Positions 52,370 through 59,786 of a stretch of DNA of 64,000 nt are shown here, in pieces. Location: positions 744,001-808,000 of the forward strand of contig CAWDNS010000007.1 of the NCBI GenBank assembly GCA_963803775.1. Reading direction: 5' to 3'. The stretch comes from JABCZH01 sp963803775 (GTDB lineage Bacteria; Acidobacteriota; Terriglobia; Terriglobales; Acidobacteriaceae). The translations under genes and the position numbers were made by a program. The notes under the pieces were generated by a model that had not been told where the DNA came from, made no database searches, and saw only the letters and a program-made list of their open reading frames with translations. Position 1 is the first letter of the stretch, and every line of letters starts with the position of its first letter.

Positions 52370-53611
52370 GTGCAGGCCGACAAACTTCTAACTGGTGTTC
52401 AGGACGGCGCACGCATGGGCTCACACACAAAACCTTCTTCACGGCTGTCGTCCATCGACGCGCTTCGCGGAGCAGTGATGATCATCATGGCATTGGATCA
52501 TGTCCGCGATTTCTTCCATATCGGGGCAATGTCGTTCTCCCCGACTGATCTGACTCGAACCTGGCCGATTCTCTTCTTTACCCGCTGGATCACCCACTCC
52601 TGCCTGCCAGTATTCATGTTCGCCGCGGGGATGGGTGCGTTTCTCCTTGGGCGGCGCAACCGCACGAAGCGCCAACTGTCACGCTTCCTTTGGACGCGCG
52701 GCGTCTGGTTCATCGTGCTGGAGCTGACGGTGATGCAGCTGGCTTATACCTTCAACTTCTCTTTCACCTTGATTTTTCTTTTGATCCTCTGGGTTTTCGG
52801 CATTTGCATGATCGCAATGGCCTGGTTGATCTATCTGCCCACTCGCTGGCTGGCGGCGCTGAGCGTGGTGGTCATCGTATTTCACAATTGCCTGGATGGA
52901 ATCGACGCGGCACGATTCGGTTCTTTCGCCTGGCTGTGGAACCTGCTGCATCAGCCCGGCCCTATTTCTGTCGCCGGCAGGCAGGTTTTGGCGCCCTATA
53001 CATTCCTGCCGTGGATCGCCGTCCTAGCAGCCGGTTTCTGCTTCGGTCAGGTACTCCTGCTGGAACCGGCGACACGGCGCAGAATCATGCTGAGCGTCGG
53101 ACTTTCTTTGACGATTCTCTTCGTCGCAGTGCGGGCGATAAATCTTTACGGCGATCCCGCGCCGTGGAGCCACCAGATGTCGGGCATGTTTACAGTGCTC
53201 TCCTTTCTCAATTGCACGAAGTACCCGGGATCACTCGATTTCCTGCTGATGACACTGGGGCCGTCATTACTGGTACTGGCGTACCTCGATCCGCTTAAGT
53301 TCAAACCTGGTAATCCACTGATCGTCTTCGGTCGGGTCCCGATGTTTTATTTCGTCCTGCATTTCTATTTGATCCACGCTCTCGCAGTGCTGGCGGCGTG
53401 GATTCGCTATGGCAGCTCAGCCGCCGCATTCATGTTCCATACTCTGCCTTCGATGGGCGGGCCCCAGCAGCTATTTCCGGCGAATTTTGGCTATGGTTTA
53501 TGGGCCGTGTATGGGGTGTGGTTGCTGACCGTGGGACTTCTCTATCCAGTCTGCCGGTGGTTTGCGAGAGTGAAAGCGACTCGGAGCGATTGGTGGCTGA
53601 GTTACCTGTAA
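52370..53611 (+). CDS. DUF1624/HGSNAT-type polytopic membrane protein
   Basis: 413 residues from a GTG at 52370, or 398 from the ATG at 52415. SSIDALRGAVMIIMALDHVR followed by DFFH is the family mark, with the LRG and DHxR-type histidine. About ten to eleven membrane helices follow (VLELTVMQLAYTFNF, LSVVVIVFHN, LPWIAVLAAGFCFGQVLLLE, VPMFYFVLHFYLIHALAVLA). Related proteins acetylate sugars across a membrane using acetyl-CoA; the substrate here is unknown. Confidence 0.85.
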   Translation: MQADKLLTGVQDGARMGSHTKPSSRLSSIDALRGAVMIIMALDHVRDFFHIGAMSFSPTDLTRTWPILFFTRWITHSCLPVFMFAAGMGAFLLGRRNRTKRQLSRFLWTRGVWFIVLELTVMQLAYTFNFSFTLIFLLILWVFGICMIAMAWLIYLPTRWLAALSVVVIVFHNCLDGIDAARFGSFAWLWNLLHQPGPISVAGRQVLAPYTFLPWIAVLAAGFCFGQVLLLEPATRRRIMLSVGLSLTILFVAVRAINLYGDPAPWSHQMSGMFTVLSFLNCTKYPGSLDFLLMTLGPSLLVLAYLDPLKFKPGNPLIVFGRVPMFYFVLHFYLIHALAVLAAWIRYGSSAAAFMFHTLPSMGGPQQLFPANFGYGLWAVYGVWLLTVGLLYPVCRWFARVKATRSDWWLSYL

Positions 53612-53630
53612 TCGTCCGTCGCTTGGCCGT

Positions 53631-54011
53631 TCAGACTCTTCCCCGAAACTGAATGATCCTCCGGCGATCGCGTTTTGATGGCCTGCCTGCGGGCAACTCT
53701 TCGAACTGTTTCATCGCCTTTCGCTCTGCTGCCACTTTCAGGCGAAGCTCACGGCTGGCCTCGGTTTCGCGGTAGAGGGTTTGCGCAACCGACGCCGGGC
53801 CGCGCACCTCGCTGAGCAGCAGGACTTCGACTTCGAAGTCGCCGCCGCCGTTGGTCACACGCAACATGTCTCCAATCCGGACGTCACGTGCAGGTTTGGC
53901 GGGCTGGTTATTGGATCGAATCCTGCCAAGGTCACAGGCTTTTGCCGCTAATGAACGGGTCTTGAAGAATCTGGCAGCCCAGAGCCACTTATCCATTCGC
54001 ACGGCTGTCAT
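53631..54011 (-). CDS. hslR: S4-domain RNA-binding protein (Hsp15-like)
   Basis: 126 residues. The S4 domain occupies residues 5-75 (MDKWLWAARFFKTRSLAAKA, then C-D-L-G-R-I-R-S-N-N, PAKPARDVRIGDMLRVT). The C-terminus is basic (RPSKRDRRRIIQFRGR). Hsp15 binds 50S subunits carrying a stalled nascent chain. The start codon overlaps the stop of the UvrC-like gene in ATGA, so the two are translationally coupled, an unusual pairing. Confidence 0.9.
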   Translation of the reverse strand: MTAVRMDKWLWAARFFKTRSLAAKACDLGRIRSNNQPAKPARDVRIGDMLRVTNGGGDFEVEVLLLSEVRGPASVAQTLYRETEASRELRLKVAAERKAMKQFEELPAGRPSKRDRRRIIQFRGRV

Positions 54012-55183
54012 AATCTATTTTCTCCCGGTCGAAGGGTTGCAGGTGGGATGGGCTCGGGTTCCAGTTTCTCACCGCGATAGACGCGAGAGATACCTCGGAC
54101 GATGCGGCGAAATGGGAGTACACCTTTCTCGTCGGCGAAAAAGATCTCGCCGACGCGGTGGCTGCGGTAATACCAGCGCTTCAGCAAGGCGAGATGCTCC
54201 ATGGTTTCGAGAGCGGTCTTTGTAGTTGTGGGTTGGTTGGCGGCCAAGGCTTCCTGCACCCGCGATTCAATCGACTGGGACTTGGTATGTTCACCAGATT
54301 GAATAGGAAAGACCACGGGTCCGTCGATCCAGGCGGACTGAACGCGAAAGAAATTGACGGACTGCGGACTGGCGCTGGGTTGCACCATCAGGGCCACAAG
54401 ACGGTCGATACGGTGGACGATCTCTGGGAGTTGGCTTAGCGCGGGCTGGAGTTTCTCCAGACGGGCGTGAAGCGCAGCGGCAGTTTCAAAATCCAGGTTG
54501 GTTGAGGCCGCGTCGCGCTGAATGGAAATTTCGTGGAGCAACGACGTGCCGCCGGAGTCGAAATAGGACTGCACGCGGGAAACCTCGGATCGGTACTCTT
54601 CGTCGGTGCAGCCTTTGAAGCAGGGGGCTAGACACATTTTCATCTCGGAGTAGATGCAGCCGGGAAACAGGGGGTCGGGGTTGAGATCATCGACGCAGCG
54701 CCGCATCTTGAAGAAGTCGAGTGAATCGTTGGCATACTTCTCGGCGGCCGCTCGGGAAGGAAACGGACCGTAATAGATAGAGCGTCCGTGCAGGCGGCCC
54801 AGGCGGGTGGTGATCGAAGCGCGAGGATACTGATTTTCCAGATGCAGCTTGACCAGCGGGGCGAACCGCAGACGCAGGCGATCGGTGTAAGTTTTCGGCA
54901 GCGATGTTCGTAGGAGTTGGTAAAGCAAAAAGCCGGATTCGAAGTCGGAACCAGAGGATATAAATTCGATGTGATGAACCCGGTCGCGGAGGTTGAGTCG
55001 CTTGCTATGCTCCGTGGGTTGGCCGAGAAGCCGCTGCAAGCGCCGGCGGAGGTTGGCGGTCTGGGTTATGTAAGGCTCGGCGTGGGGATCGGCACCGCGC
55101 AACAGGAAGACGGCAGGGGCCGGAGGGACGGAAGCGAATATCTCGGCGTCGCGGGCTGGAACGAAGTCGAGGTCGGTGAGCAC
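54008..55183 (-). CDS. Truncated UvrC-like protein with a degraded GIY-YIG domain
   Basis: About 391 residues from a GTG at 55183; the longer frame to 55240 translates repeat DNA (SLCRCLCGERF). It matches the N-terminal half of UvrC: PAVFLLRG... and YITQTANLRRRLQRLLG (GIY-YIG, with the YxGKA core changed), YYGPFPSRAAAEKYANDSLD, the cysteine cluster GCIYSEMKMCLAPCFKGC, and a UVR motif (LDFETAAALHARLEKLQ). The RNase H-like endonuclease and helix-hairpin-helix modules of UvrC (about 600 residues in all) are absent. Loss of catalytic residues suggests a binding role. Confidence 0.82.
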   Translation of the reverse strand: MLTDLDFVPARDAEIFASVPPAPAVFLLRGADPHAEPYITQTANLRRRLQRLLGQPTEHSKRLNLRDRVHHIEFISSGSDFESGFLLYQLLRTSLPKTYTDRLRLRFAPLVKLHLENQYPRASITTRLGRLHGRSIYYGPFPSRAAAEKYANDSLDFFKMRRCVDDLNPDPLFPGCIYSEMKMCLAPCFKGCTDEEYRSEVSRVQSYFDSGGTSLLHEISIQRDAASTNLDFETAAALHARLEKLQPALSQLPEIVHRIDRLVALMVQPSASPQSVNFFRVQSAWIDGPVVFPIQSGEHTKSQSIESRVQEALAANQPTTTKTALETMEHLALLKRWYYRSHRVGEIFFADEKGVLPFRRIVRGISRVYRGEKLEPEPIPPATLRPGENRL

Positions 55184-55210
55184 GAGGCTATTGTAGTGGC
55201 AAAACCTTTC

Positions 55211-55270
55211 ACCACAGAGACACCGGCACAGAGAAACCAATTCCTCTAACCACTAAGGACACAAAGGTAT
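55211..55270. repeat. CACAGAGG-family dispersed repeat, copy 4 (direct pair)
   Basis: ACCACAGAGACACCGGCACA plus GAGAAACC (55211-55238) is followed by AACCACTAAGGACACAAAGG (55248-55267), a second, more diverged unit in the same orientation. Confidence 0.7.
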
Positions 55271-55282
55271 GCGAAGAAAATC

Positions 55283-56041
55283 CTACCGGAAGCTGGCGCT
55301 TCGGAACTTCTGACGGAAGTCTTCGCCATCCAGCTTTACGATCCGGCACATTTCGTGGAGGCGGGAACGCATGCGCTCGGTGATGCGGTCCCCTAGAGTC
55401 TCGGCGCGCGCAGCTGCCCGCGCAGGCGAAATCGAACGAACGACTCCAGCCGCAGGCTCATCGTCAAAGTTGGTGGTAATTACCGTGGTGCGATTGTCAT
55501 TGAAGCGAGAGTTGAGGATCAGGCTAACCGTGTCCCAAACCCACTCGGTGGGTTTCATCACACCGAGTTCATCGAGCACAAGGACGTCGGTTTCAAAAAC
55601 CGGGCGAAGCAGCTCCAATTCTGTGACCTGGACCGAATCGTTGTAGGAATTCTGAATTTGCTTCAGCAGTTCGCGATAATCGACAAACAGGCACGGAATG
55701 CCTTTTTTTAGAATCAGGGCCTTGGCCACGCCAACCGCCAGATGAGTCTTTCCCACGCCGAGGCTTCCGACGAACATCAATCCCGTCTTCTCTAGCGGAT
55801 ATTCTTCGACGAACTTGTTAGCAGCCAGCAGGGCAGGTCCGAGCGAAGGATGAAAATGAGTGTCGAATTCTGAAAGCTCACAGTGTTCATAGCGCTTGGG
55901 AATGCGGGCGGCGCCGAGCAAGGTCTTGGCGCGCTCCTGCAGGCGGCAATCGCAGCGGGTGACACGACGGTCGGTCCCATTAGTGACCGGCCGCCAACCA
56001 GTGCCTTCACACTTTGGACAGACTTCCACTGCGACTTTCAT
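55283..56041 (-). CDS. DnaC/IstB-like AAA+ ATPase
   Basis: 252 residues. The N-terminus has a zinc-ribbon-like pattern (VCPKCEGTGW, then CDC). The ATPase core shows GLMFVGSLGVGKTHLAVGVA (Walker A), PCLFVDYRELLKQIQNSYND, TDVLVLDELGVMKPTEWVWD (Walker B) and RTTVITTNFDDE, with sensor-2 arginines in RITERMRSRLHEMCRIVKLD. DnaC/DnaI-like proteins load replicative helicase; IstB-like ones help transposases. No transposase or dnaB is adjacent, so a helicase-loader-like role is preferred. Confidence 0.88.
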   Translation of the reverse strand: MKVAVEVCPKCEGTGWRPVTNGTDRRVTRCDCRLQERAKTLLGAARIPKRYEHCELSEFDTHFHPSLGPALLAANKFVEEYPLEKTGLMFVGSLGVGKTHLAVGVAKALILKKGIPCLFVDYRELLKQIQNSYNDSVQVTELELLRPVFETDVLVLDELGVMKPTEWVWDTVSLILNSRFNDNRTTVITTNFDDEPAAGVVRSISPARAAARAETLGDRITERMRSRLHEMCRIVKLDGEDFRQKFRSASFR

Positions 56042-56150
56042 AGTATTGACTTTGCCTCTTCGGGCAGGTCTTTCGCAAGTGTAAACGGCAGTGCGTCTGT
56101 GTAGATGTTGTGGAGGGTGGAGGAAAAAGCGGCTGCGAATTAAAAACCTT

Positions 56151-56180
56151 CACCACAGGGGCACAGAGGTACCCGGAGAA
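56151..56180. repeat. CACAGAGG-family dispersed repeat, copy 5
   Basis: CACCACAGGGGCACAGAGGT followed by ACCCGGAGAA (56151-56180) in the gap between the LysR regulator and the DnaC-like gene. Confidence 0.7.
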
Positions 56181-56238
56181 AAACCCTGACCATGTATCGG
56201 CTTAGACATGCGGGGGTGCTCGTCCCGACGCGATTCGA

Positions 56239-57165
56239 TCATGGTTTGGGTTTGCGGCGTGGGTCGGATCCGAAGGGTACCTCGGCAGCCGCATCTTTGA
56301 CCATTTGCAGAAAAACGCGAGCTTCGGATCGTAGCGGGCGACGGCGGGGATGAATTACGTCGAGGCTACGCTGTAGGGGTTCGGCGTCGACGAGTTTTAC
56401 AGTAGTGAGTTTGCGGAGGTAGACTTCCCGTCCCACGGCAAGCTGCGGTAGAAACGACAGGCCGAGTCCGCGTTCGACCATGCGCTTGGCGGTTTCGATG
56501 GAATCGACTTCGAGCGCGACATTGGGCATGAGGCCCGCGCGGCGGAACAAACTGTGGGTGAGCGTCCAGTCGCTGGAGCCGTGATCGTAGAAGATCAGCG
56601 GCCAGCTCGCCACTTTTTCGAGAGTCGCCCGCCGCGCGTGAGCAGGGCCACGCCGGGGATGGGCGATCAACAGCAGCGGATCTTCCCGCAAGCTGATGGT
56701 TTCAACTGCGGGATGCTGCAAGGAGCGGGCGAGGCCGATCTCGGCCTCTTCATTAAGCACCATCTCCAGGACTTCTTTCGAATGTCCAGGACGAATACTG
56801 ATGTTGACGGCCGGGTGAGCTTGTTGGAAGCGTTGCAGTACGTCGGGCAAGAAATACACGGAGATCGATAGCGCTGCCGCGATCTGCAACGGTGTTCCGC
56901 TGGCAGGCTGGGCCGCATGAACTGCCTGCCGGGCGAGAGCGGCGGTACGCAGGAGTTCCTCGGCATGTGGGCGAAAAGTGCGGCCAGCATCGGAGACCAC
57001 CAGGCCGCCGCGGGAGCGAGTAAAAAGACTCACTCCTAAAGACTCCTCCAGCGCCTTGATGCGGGCACTGACTGCAGGCTGGCTAATGTGCAGAGCTTCG
57101 GCGGCCCGATGAAAGCCGCCGAAGGTCGCTACGGCCATAAACGTCTCAACCTGAGAGAGTTCCAT
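56239..57165 (-). CDS. LysR-family transcriptional regulator
   Basis: 308 residues. The winged helix-turn-helix is at residues 1-60 (MELSQVETFMAVATFGGFHR, ISQPAVSARIKALEESLGVS). The effector domain follows (PLQIAAALSISVYFLPDVLQ, ERGLGLSFLPQLAVG). It is divergent from aceA, 207 bp apart, and probably regulates aceA and itself; the co-inducer is unknown. A basic tail (DPRRKPKP) ends the protein. Confidence 0.92.
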   Translation of the reverse strand: MELSQVETFMAVATFGGFHRAAEALHISQPAVSARIKALEESLGVSLFTRSRGGLVVSDAGRTFRPHAEELLRTAALARQAVHAAQPASGTPLQIAAALSISVYFLPDVLQRFQQAHPAVNISIRPGHSKEVLEMVLNEEAEIGLARSLQHPAVETISLREDPLLLIAHPRRGPAHARRATLEKVASWPLIFYDHGSSDWTLTHSLFRRAGLMPNVALEVDSIETAKRMVERGLGLSFLPQLAVGREVYLRKLTTVKLVDAEPLQRSLDVIHPRRRPLRSEARVFLQMVKDAAAEVPFGSDPRRKPKP

Positions 57166-57224
57166 ACGTCATTTCCTGTAGGCGCGGCGAGCCACTTCTG
57201 TACGACCCCTACTAAAAACATTGT

Positions 57225-57251
57225 ATTATCACACACGACCTTACTGATAAT
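57225..57251. promoter_or_regulatory. Candidate LysR operator between the LysR gene and aceA
   Basis: ATTATCA (57225-57231) and its exact complement TGATAAT (57245-57251) are 13 bp apart, in an AT-rich stretch of the divergent promoter region. It fits the interrupted dyad bound by LysR dimers (T-N11-A type). Confidence 0.55.
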
Positions 57252-57372
57252 AATAATTTATCGATACGATAGAAACCTTCCGTTTGACGCGGCGCATCTA
57301 GTGCAGGAAACTCGTGACTGCTGGAGCGCGCCCCCGGACTGATAAGCCAGGCCAGCGGGAGGATGACAAGAA

Positions 57373-58767
57373 ATGGCAGCGAACGGAAAAGCCGGACACA
57401 CACAGAACGATTGGAATACGAATTCCCGTTGGTCGGGAATCACCCGGCCCTACACCCAAAAGGATGTCGAGCGGTTGCGAGGCTCCATCCATGTGGAACA
57501 CACGCTAGCGAGGCTGGGGGCCGAACGGCTATGGAACCTGTTGCAGGGTGAATCCCACGTACCGGCTCTAGGCGCAATGACGGGCAACCAGGCGGTCCAG
57601 CAAGTGCAAGCTGGACTGCAGGCGATTTACGTCAGTGGCTGGCAGGTAGCGGCTGACGCCAACGATGCCGGCCAGATGTATCCCGACCAGAGTTTGTATC
57701 CGGCGGACAGCGTGCCCAACCTTTGCCGGCGCATCAACCAGGCGCTGACCCGGGCCGACCAGGTGCATCACGCCGAAGGACAAAGCGGGACTTATTGGTT
57801 TGCGCCGCTGGTGGCGGATGCCGAGGCCGGTTTCGGTGGAAATCTAAACGCCTTTGAACTGATGAAGGCGATGATTGAGGCGGGTGCGGCCTGCGTTCAC
57901 TTTGAAGATCAGTTGTCTTCTGCGAAAAAGTGCGGACACCTTGGCGGCAAGGTACTGGTGCCGACGGTGGAAGCGATTCAGAAGTTGGTAGCGGCGCGAC
58001 TCGCTGCCGACGTGATGAGTGTACCGACGCTGATCATGGCACGCACCGACGCCGACAGCGCTCACTTGCTGACTAGCGATATTGATCCGCGCGATCGGGA
58101 ATTTCTGACCGGGGAACGGACGGCGGAAGGCTTTTTCGGCATTCGTGCCGGGCTGCATTCGGCCATAGCCCGGGCCATTGCCTATGCCCCCTATGTAGAT
58201 ATGATCTGGTGCGAAACCTCGCATCCGGACCTCGAGGAAGCGAGACTTTTTGCTGAGGGAGTACACGCCAAGTACCCCGGCAAAATGCTTGCCTACAATT
58301 GTTCGCCGTCATTCAACTGGAAGAAAAAGCTGGATGACGCCACCATCGCCAAGTTCCAGAAGGAACTGGCGGCCATGGGTTACAAGTTCCAGTTCATTAC
58401 GCTGGCTGGCTTTCACGCCTTGAACCTCAGCATGTTCGAGCTGGCTCGGACCTACAAGCAGACTGGCATGAGCGCATATTCAAAGCTGCAAGAGAAAGAA
58501 TTCAGCAGCGAGTCTCAACATGGTTACGAGGCGGCAAAGCACCAACGCTTTGTGGGAACCGGGTATTTTGACACGGTCACCCAGGTGATCGCTGGAGGTA
58601 CATCATCGGTGACCGCGCTGGCTGGATCCACGGAAGCGGCACAGTTTGGAGGAGTTAAAGCGCAGCAAAGTCTAAAGCAAACTAGCCAGCCGATTACGGC
58701 AAGATCCGCTCCAGTAGCGGCATTTATGCCGGGGCCGGAGGAGAGTTTACAGCCCTCCGGCGACTAA
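57373..58767 (+). CDS. aceA: Isocitrate lyase
   Basis: 464 residues from the ATG at 57373, with GGAGG about 11 bp upstream. Marks: WNTNSRWSGITRPYTQKDVE, QAIYVSGWQVAADANDAGQM, YPDQSLYPADSVP, ADAEAGFGGNLNAFELMKAM, HFEDQLSSAKKCGHLGGKVL with the catalytic KKCGH near residue 184, and NCSPSFNWKKKLDD. It splits isocitrate into succinate and glyoxylate in the glyoxylate shunt. Malate synthase is not in the window. An intrinsic terminator follows. Confidence 0.96.
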   Translation: MAANGKAGHTQNDWNTNSRWSGITRPYTQKDVERLRGSIHVEHTLARLGAERLWNLLQGESHVPALGAMTGNQAVQQVQAGLQAIYVSGWQVAADANDAGQMYPDQSLYPADSVPNLCRRINQALTRADQVHHAEGQSGTYWFAPLVADAEAGFGGNLNAFELMKAMIEAGAACVHFEDQLSSAKKCGHLGGKVLVPTVEAIQKLVAARLAADVMSVPTLIMARTDADSAHLLTSDIDPRDREFLTGERTAEGFFGIRAGLHSAIARAIAYAPYVDMIWCETSHPDLEEARLFAEGVHAKYPGKMLAYNCSPSFNWKKKLDDATIAKFQKELAAMGYKFQFITLAGFHALNLSMFELARTYKQTGMSAYSKLQEKEFSSESQHGYEAAKHQRFVGTGYFDTVTQVIAGGTSSVTALAGSTEAAQFGGVKAQQSLKQTSQPITARSAPVAAFMPGPEESLQPSGD

Positions 58768-58804
58768 GGCTGCTGAAGGGTTTTCTTGGGACTGATCTGC
58801 TAAG

Positions 58805-58850
58805 AGCCATTTTCCGCCGCTAACCGGCGCGGAAAATGGCTTTGTTTTTT
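58805..58850 (+). terminator. Intrinsic terminator after aceA
   Basis: AGCCATTTTCCGC (58805-58817) pairs with GCGGAAAATGGCT (58829-58841), followed by a T-rich run (TTGTTTTTT). It is 37 bp after the aceA stop codon. Confidence 0.9.
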
Positions 58851-58934
58851 GCTCGAAAAAAGAAGCCTGGAGCATTCGGGGGGCGTAGTTAACCCAAAGA
58901 ACGCATCCGGCGCGGATTTCCAAGATTTCCACAG

Positions 58935-58964
58935 TTGACTTTCTTCTCTATGCGGAGCTAAATA
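58935..58964 (+). promoter_or_regulatory. Candidate sigma-70-type promoter for the HU gene
   Basis: TTGACT (58935-58940) and TAAATA (58959-58964) are 18 bp apart, about 80 bp upstream of the HU start codon. Confidence 0.5.
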
Positions 58965-59043
58965 ATGCCGCCGGGTATCTAAACTCAGGGAGTGCTCTTC
59001 TCCTCCACACTTTTTGAGACAAAGAGGCCCGCTAGGAGAGACG

Positions 59044-59325
59044 ATGAACAAAGCCGATCTCATTGACCGTATCGCAGCCGGCGCGGGCATCAGTAAAGCA
59101 CAAGCCGGTACCACAATTGACACCGCTGTGGAGAGCATTACTGGTGCATTGAAGAAAGGTGATCGGGTAGCGTTGATTGGATTTGGCACCTTCTCGGTAT
59201 CCCAGAGAAAGGCCCGCAACGGACGTAATCCTCAGACGGGCGCCACCATCAAAATTGCTGCCCGGAAGGTCGCGAAGTTTACTCCGGGAGCTGAACTGAG
59301 AAAGACTGTAAACCGATCCAAGTAG
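59044..59325 (+). CDS. hup: HU-family DNA-binding protein
   Basis: 93 residues from the ATG at 59044, with TAGGAGAG about 6-13 bp upstream. MNKADLIDRIAAGAGISKAQ, RVALIGFGTFSVSQRKARNG and RNPQTGATIKIAARKVAKFT give the full HU fold with the RNPQTG beta-arm tip. It wraps and bends DNA in the nucleoid. Its own promoter and terminator flank it. Confidence 0.96.
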   Translation: MNKADLIDRIAAGAGISKAQAGTTIDTAVESITGALKKGDRVALIGFGTFSVSQRKARNGRNPQTGATIKIAARKVAKFTPGAELRKTVNRSK

Positions 59326-59347
59326 GGGCCAGATTCTACATCGAATA

Positions 59348-59374
59348 CGGCAGGGAGTCGGCCCTGCCGTTTTT
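59348..59374 (+). terminator. Intrinsic terminator after hup
   Basis: CGGCAGGG (59348-59355) and CCCTGCCG (59362-59369) form a stem with a 6-base loop, followed by TTTTT. Confidence 0.9.
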
Positions 59375-59469
59375 CATTTGTGGCAAGCCGCGTAGCAATC
59401 CGGCCACGGGTTGCTGAATCCTGAGGGCATCCTTTAGAATCAAATGGCTTCGGTAGAGGTCAGGAAACC

Positions 59470-59688
59470 ATGAAAACAGCCATACATCCCGCTTACAACG
59501 AAATCCGCGTCATGTGCGCGTGCGGTAACAGTTTTGCCACACGCTCGACTCATCGCGGCGACATCCACGTGGAAATCTGCTCGAGTTGCCACCCGTTCTT
59601 TACCGGCAAGCAGAAGCTGCTGGATACGGCCGGCCGCGTGGAGCGCTTCCGCCGCAAGTATGCCAAGGTGGAGACGGCCAAGAAGTAA
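59470..59688 (+). CDS. rpmE: 50S ribosomal protein L31
   Basis: 72 residues: MKTAIHPAYNEIRVMCACGN, FATRST, IHVEICSSCHPFFTGKQKLL, GRVERFRRKYAK. The C-A-C-G and C-S-S-C-H residues are the zinc-binding type (C+ form), which is used when zinc is plentiful. It has its own downstream terminator. Confidence 0.96.
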   Translation: MKTAIHPAYNEIRVMCACGNSFATRSTHRGDIHVEICSSCHPFFTGKQKLLDTAGRVERFRRKYAKVETAKK

Positions 59689-59712
59689 GGGACGAAGCAT
59701 TCGGAGCCCAGA

Positions 59713-59740
59713 AACCTCCCTTCAGGGAGGTTTTCTTATT
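59713..59740 (+). terminator. Intrinsic terminator after rpmE
   Basis: AACCTCCC (59713-59720), TTCA loop, GGGAGGTT (59725-59732), then TTCTTATT. Confidence 0.85.
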
Positions 59741-59786
59741 GACGCTGGCAAGGCGGTAAAATGTGGTGAATCCGGCCTAGGCCTGA

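Noticed and set aside
55283..56041. IstB of an insertion sequence
   Set aside because: No IstA transposase, terminal inverted repeats or target duplications around the gene.
35251..56180. CACAGAGG repeats as a CRISPR array or as direct transposon ends
   Set aside because: Units are dispersed one or two per gap, not regularly spaced with spacers, and no cas or transposase gene is present.
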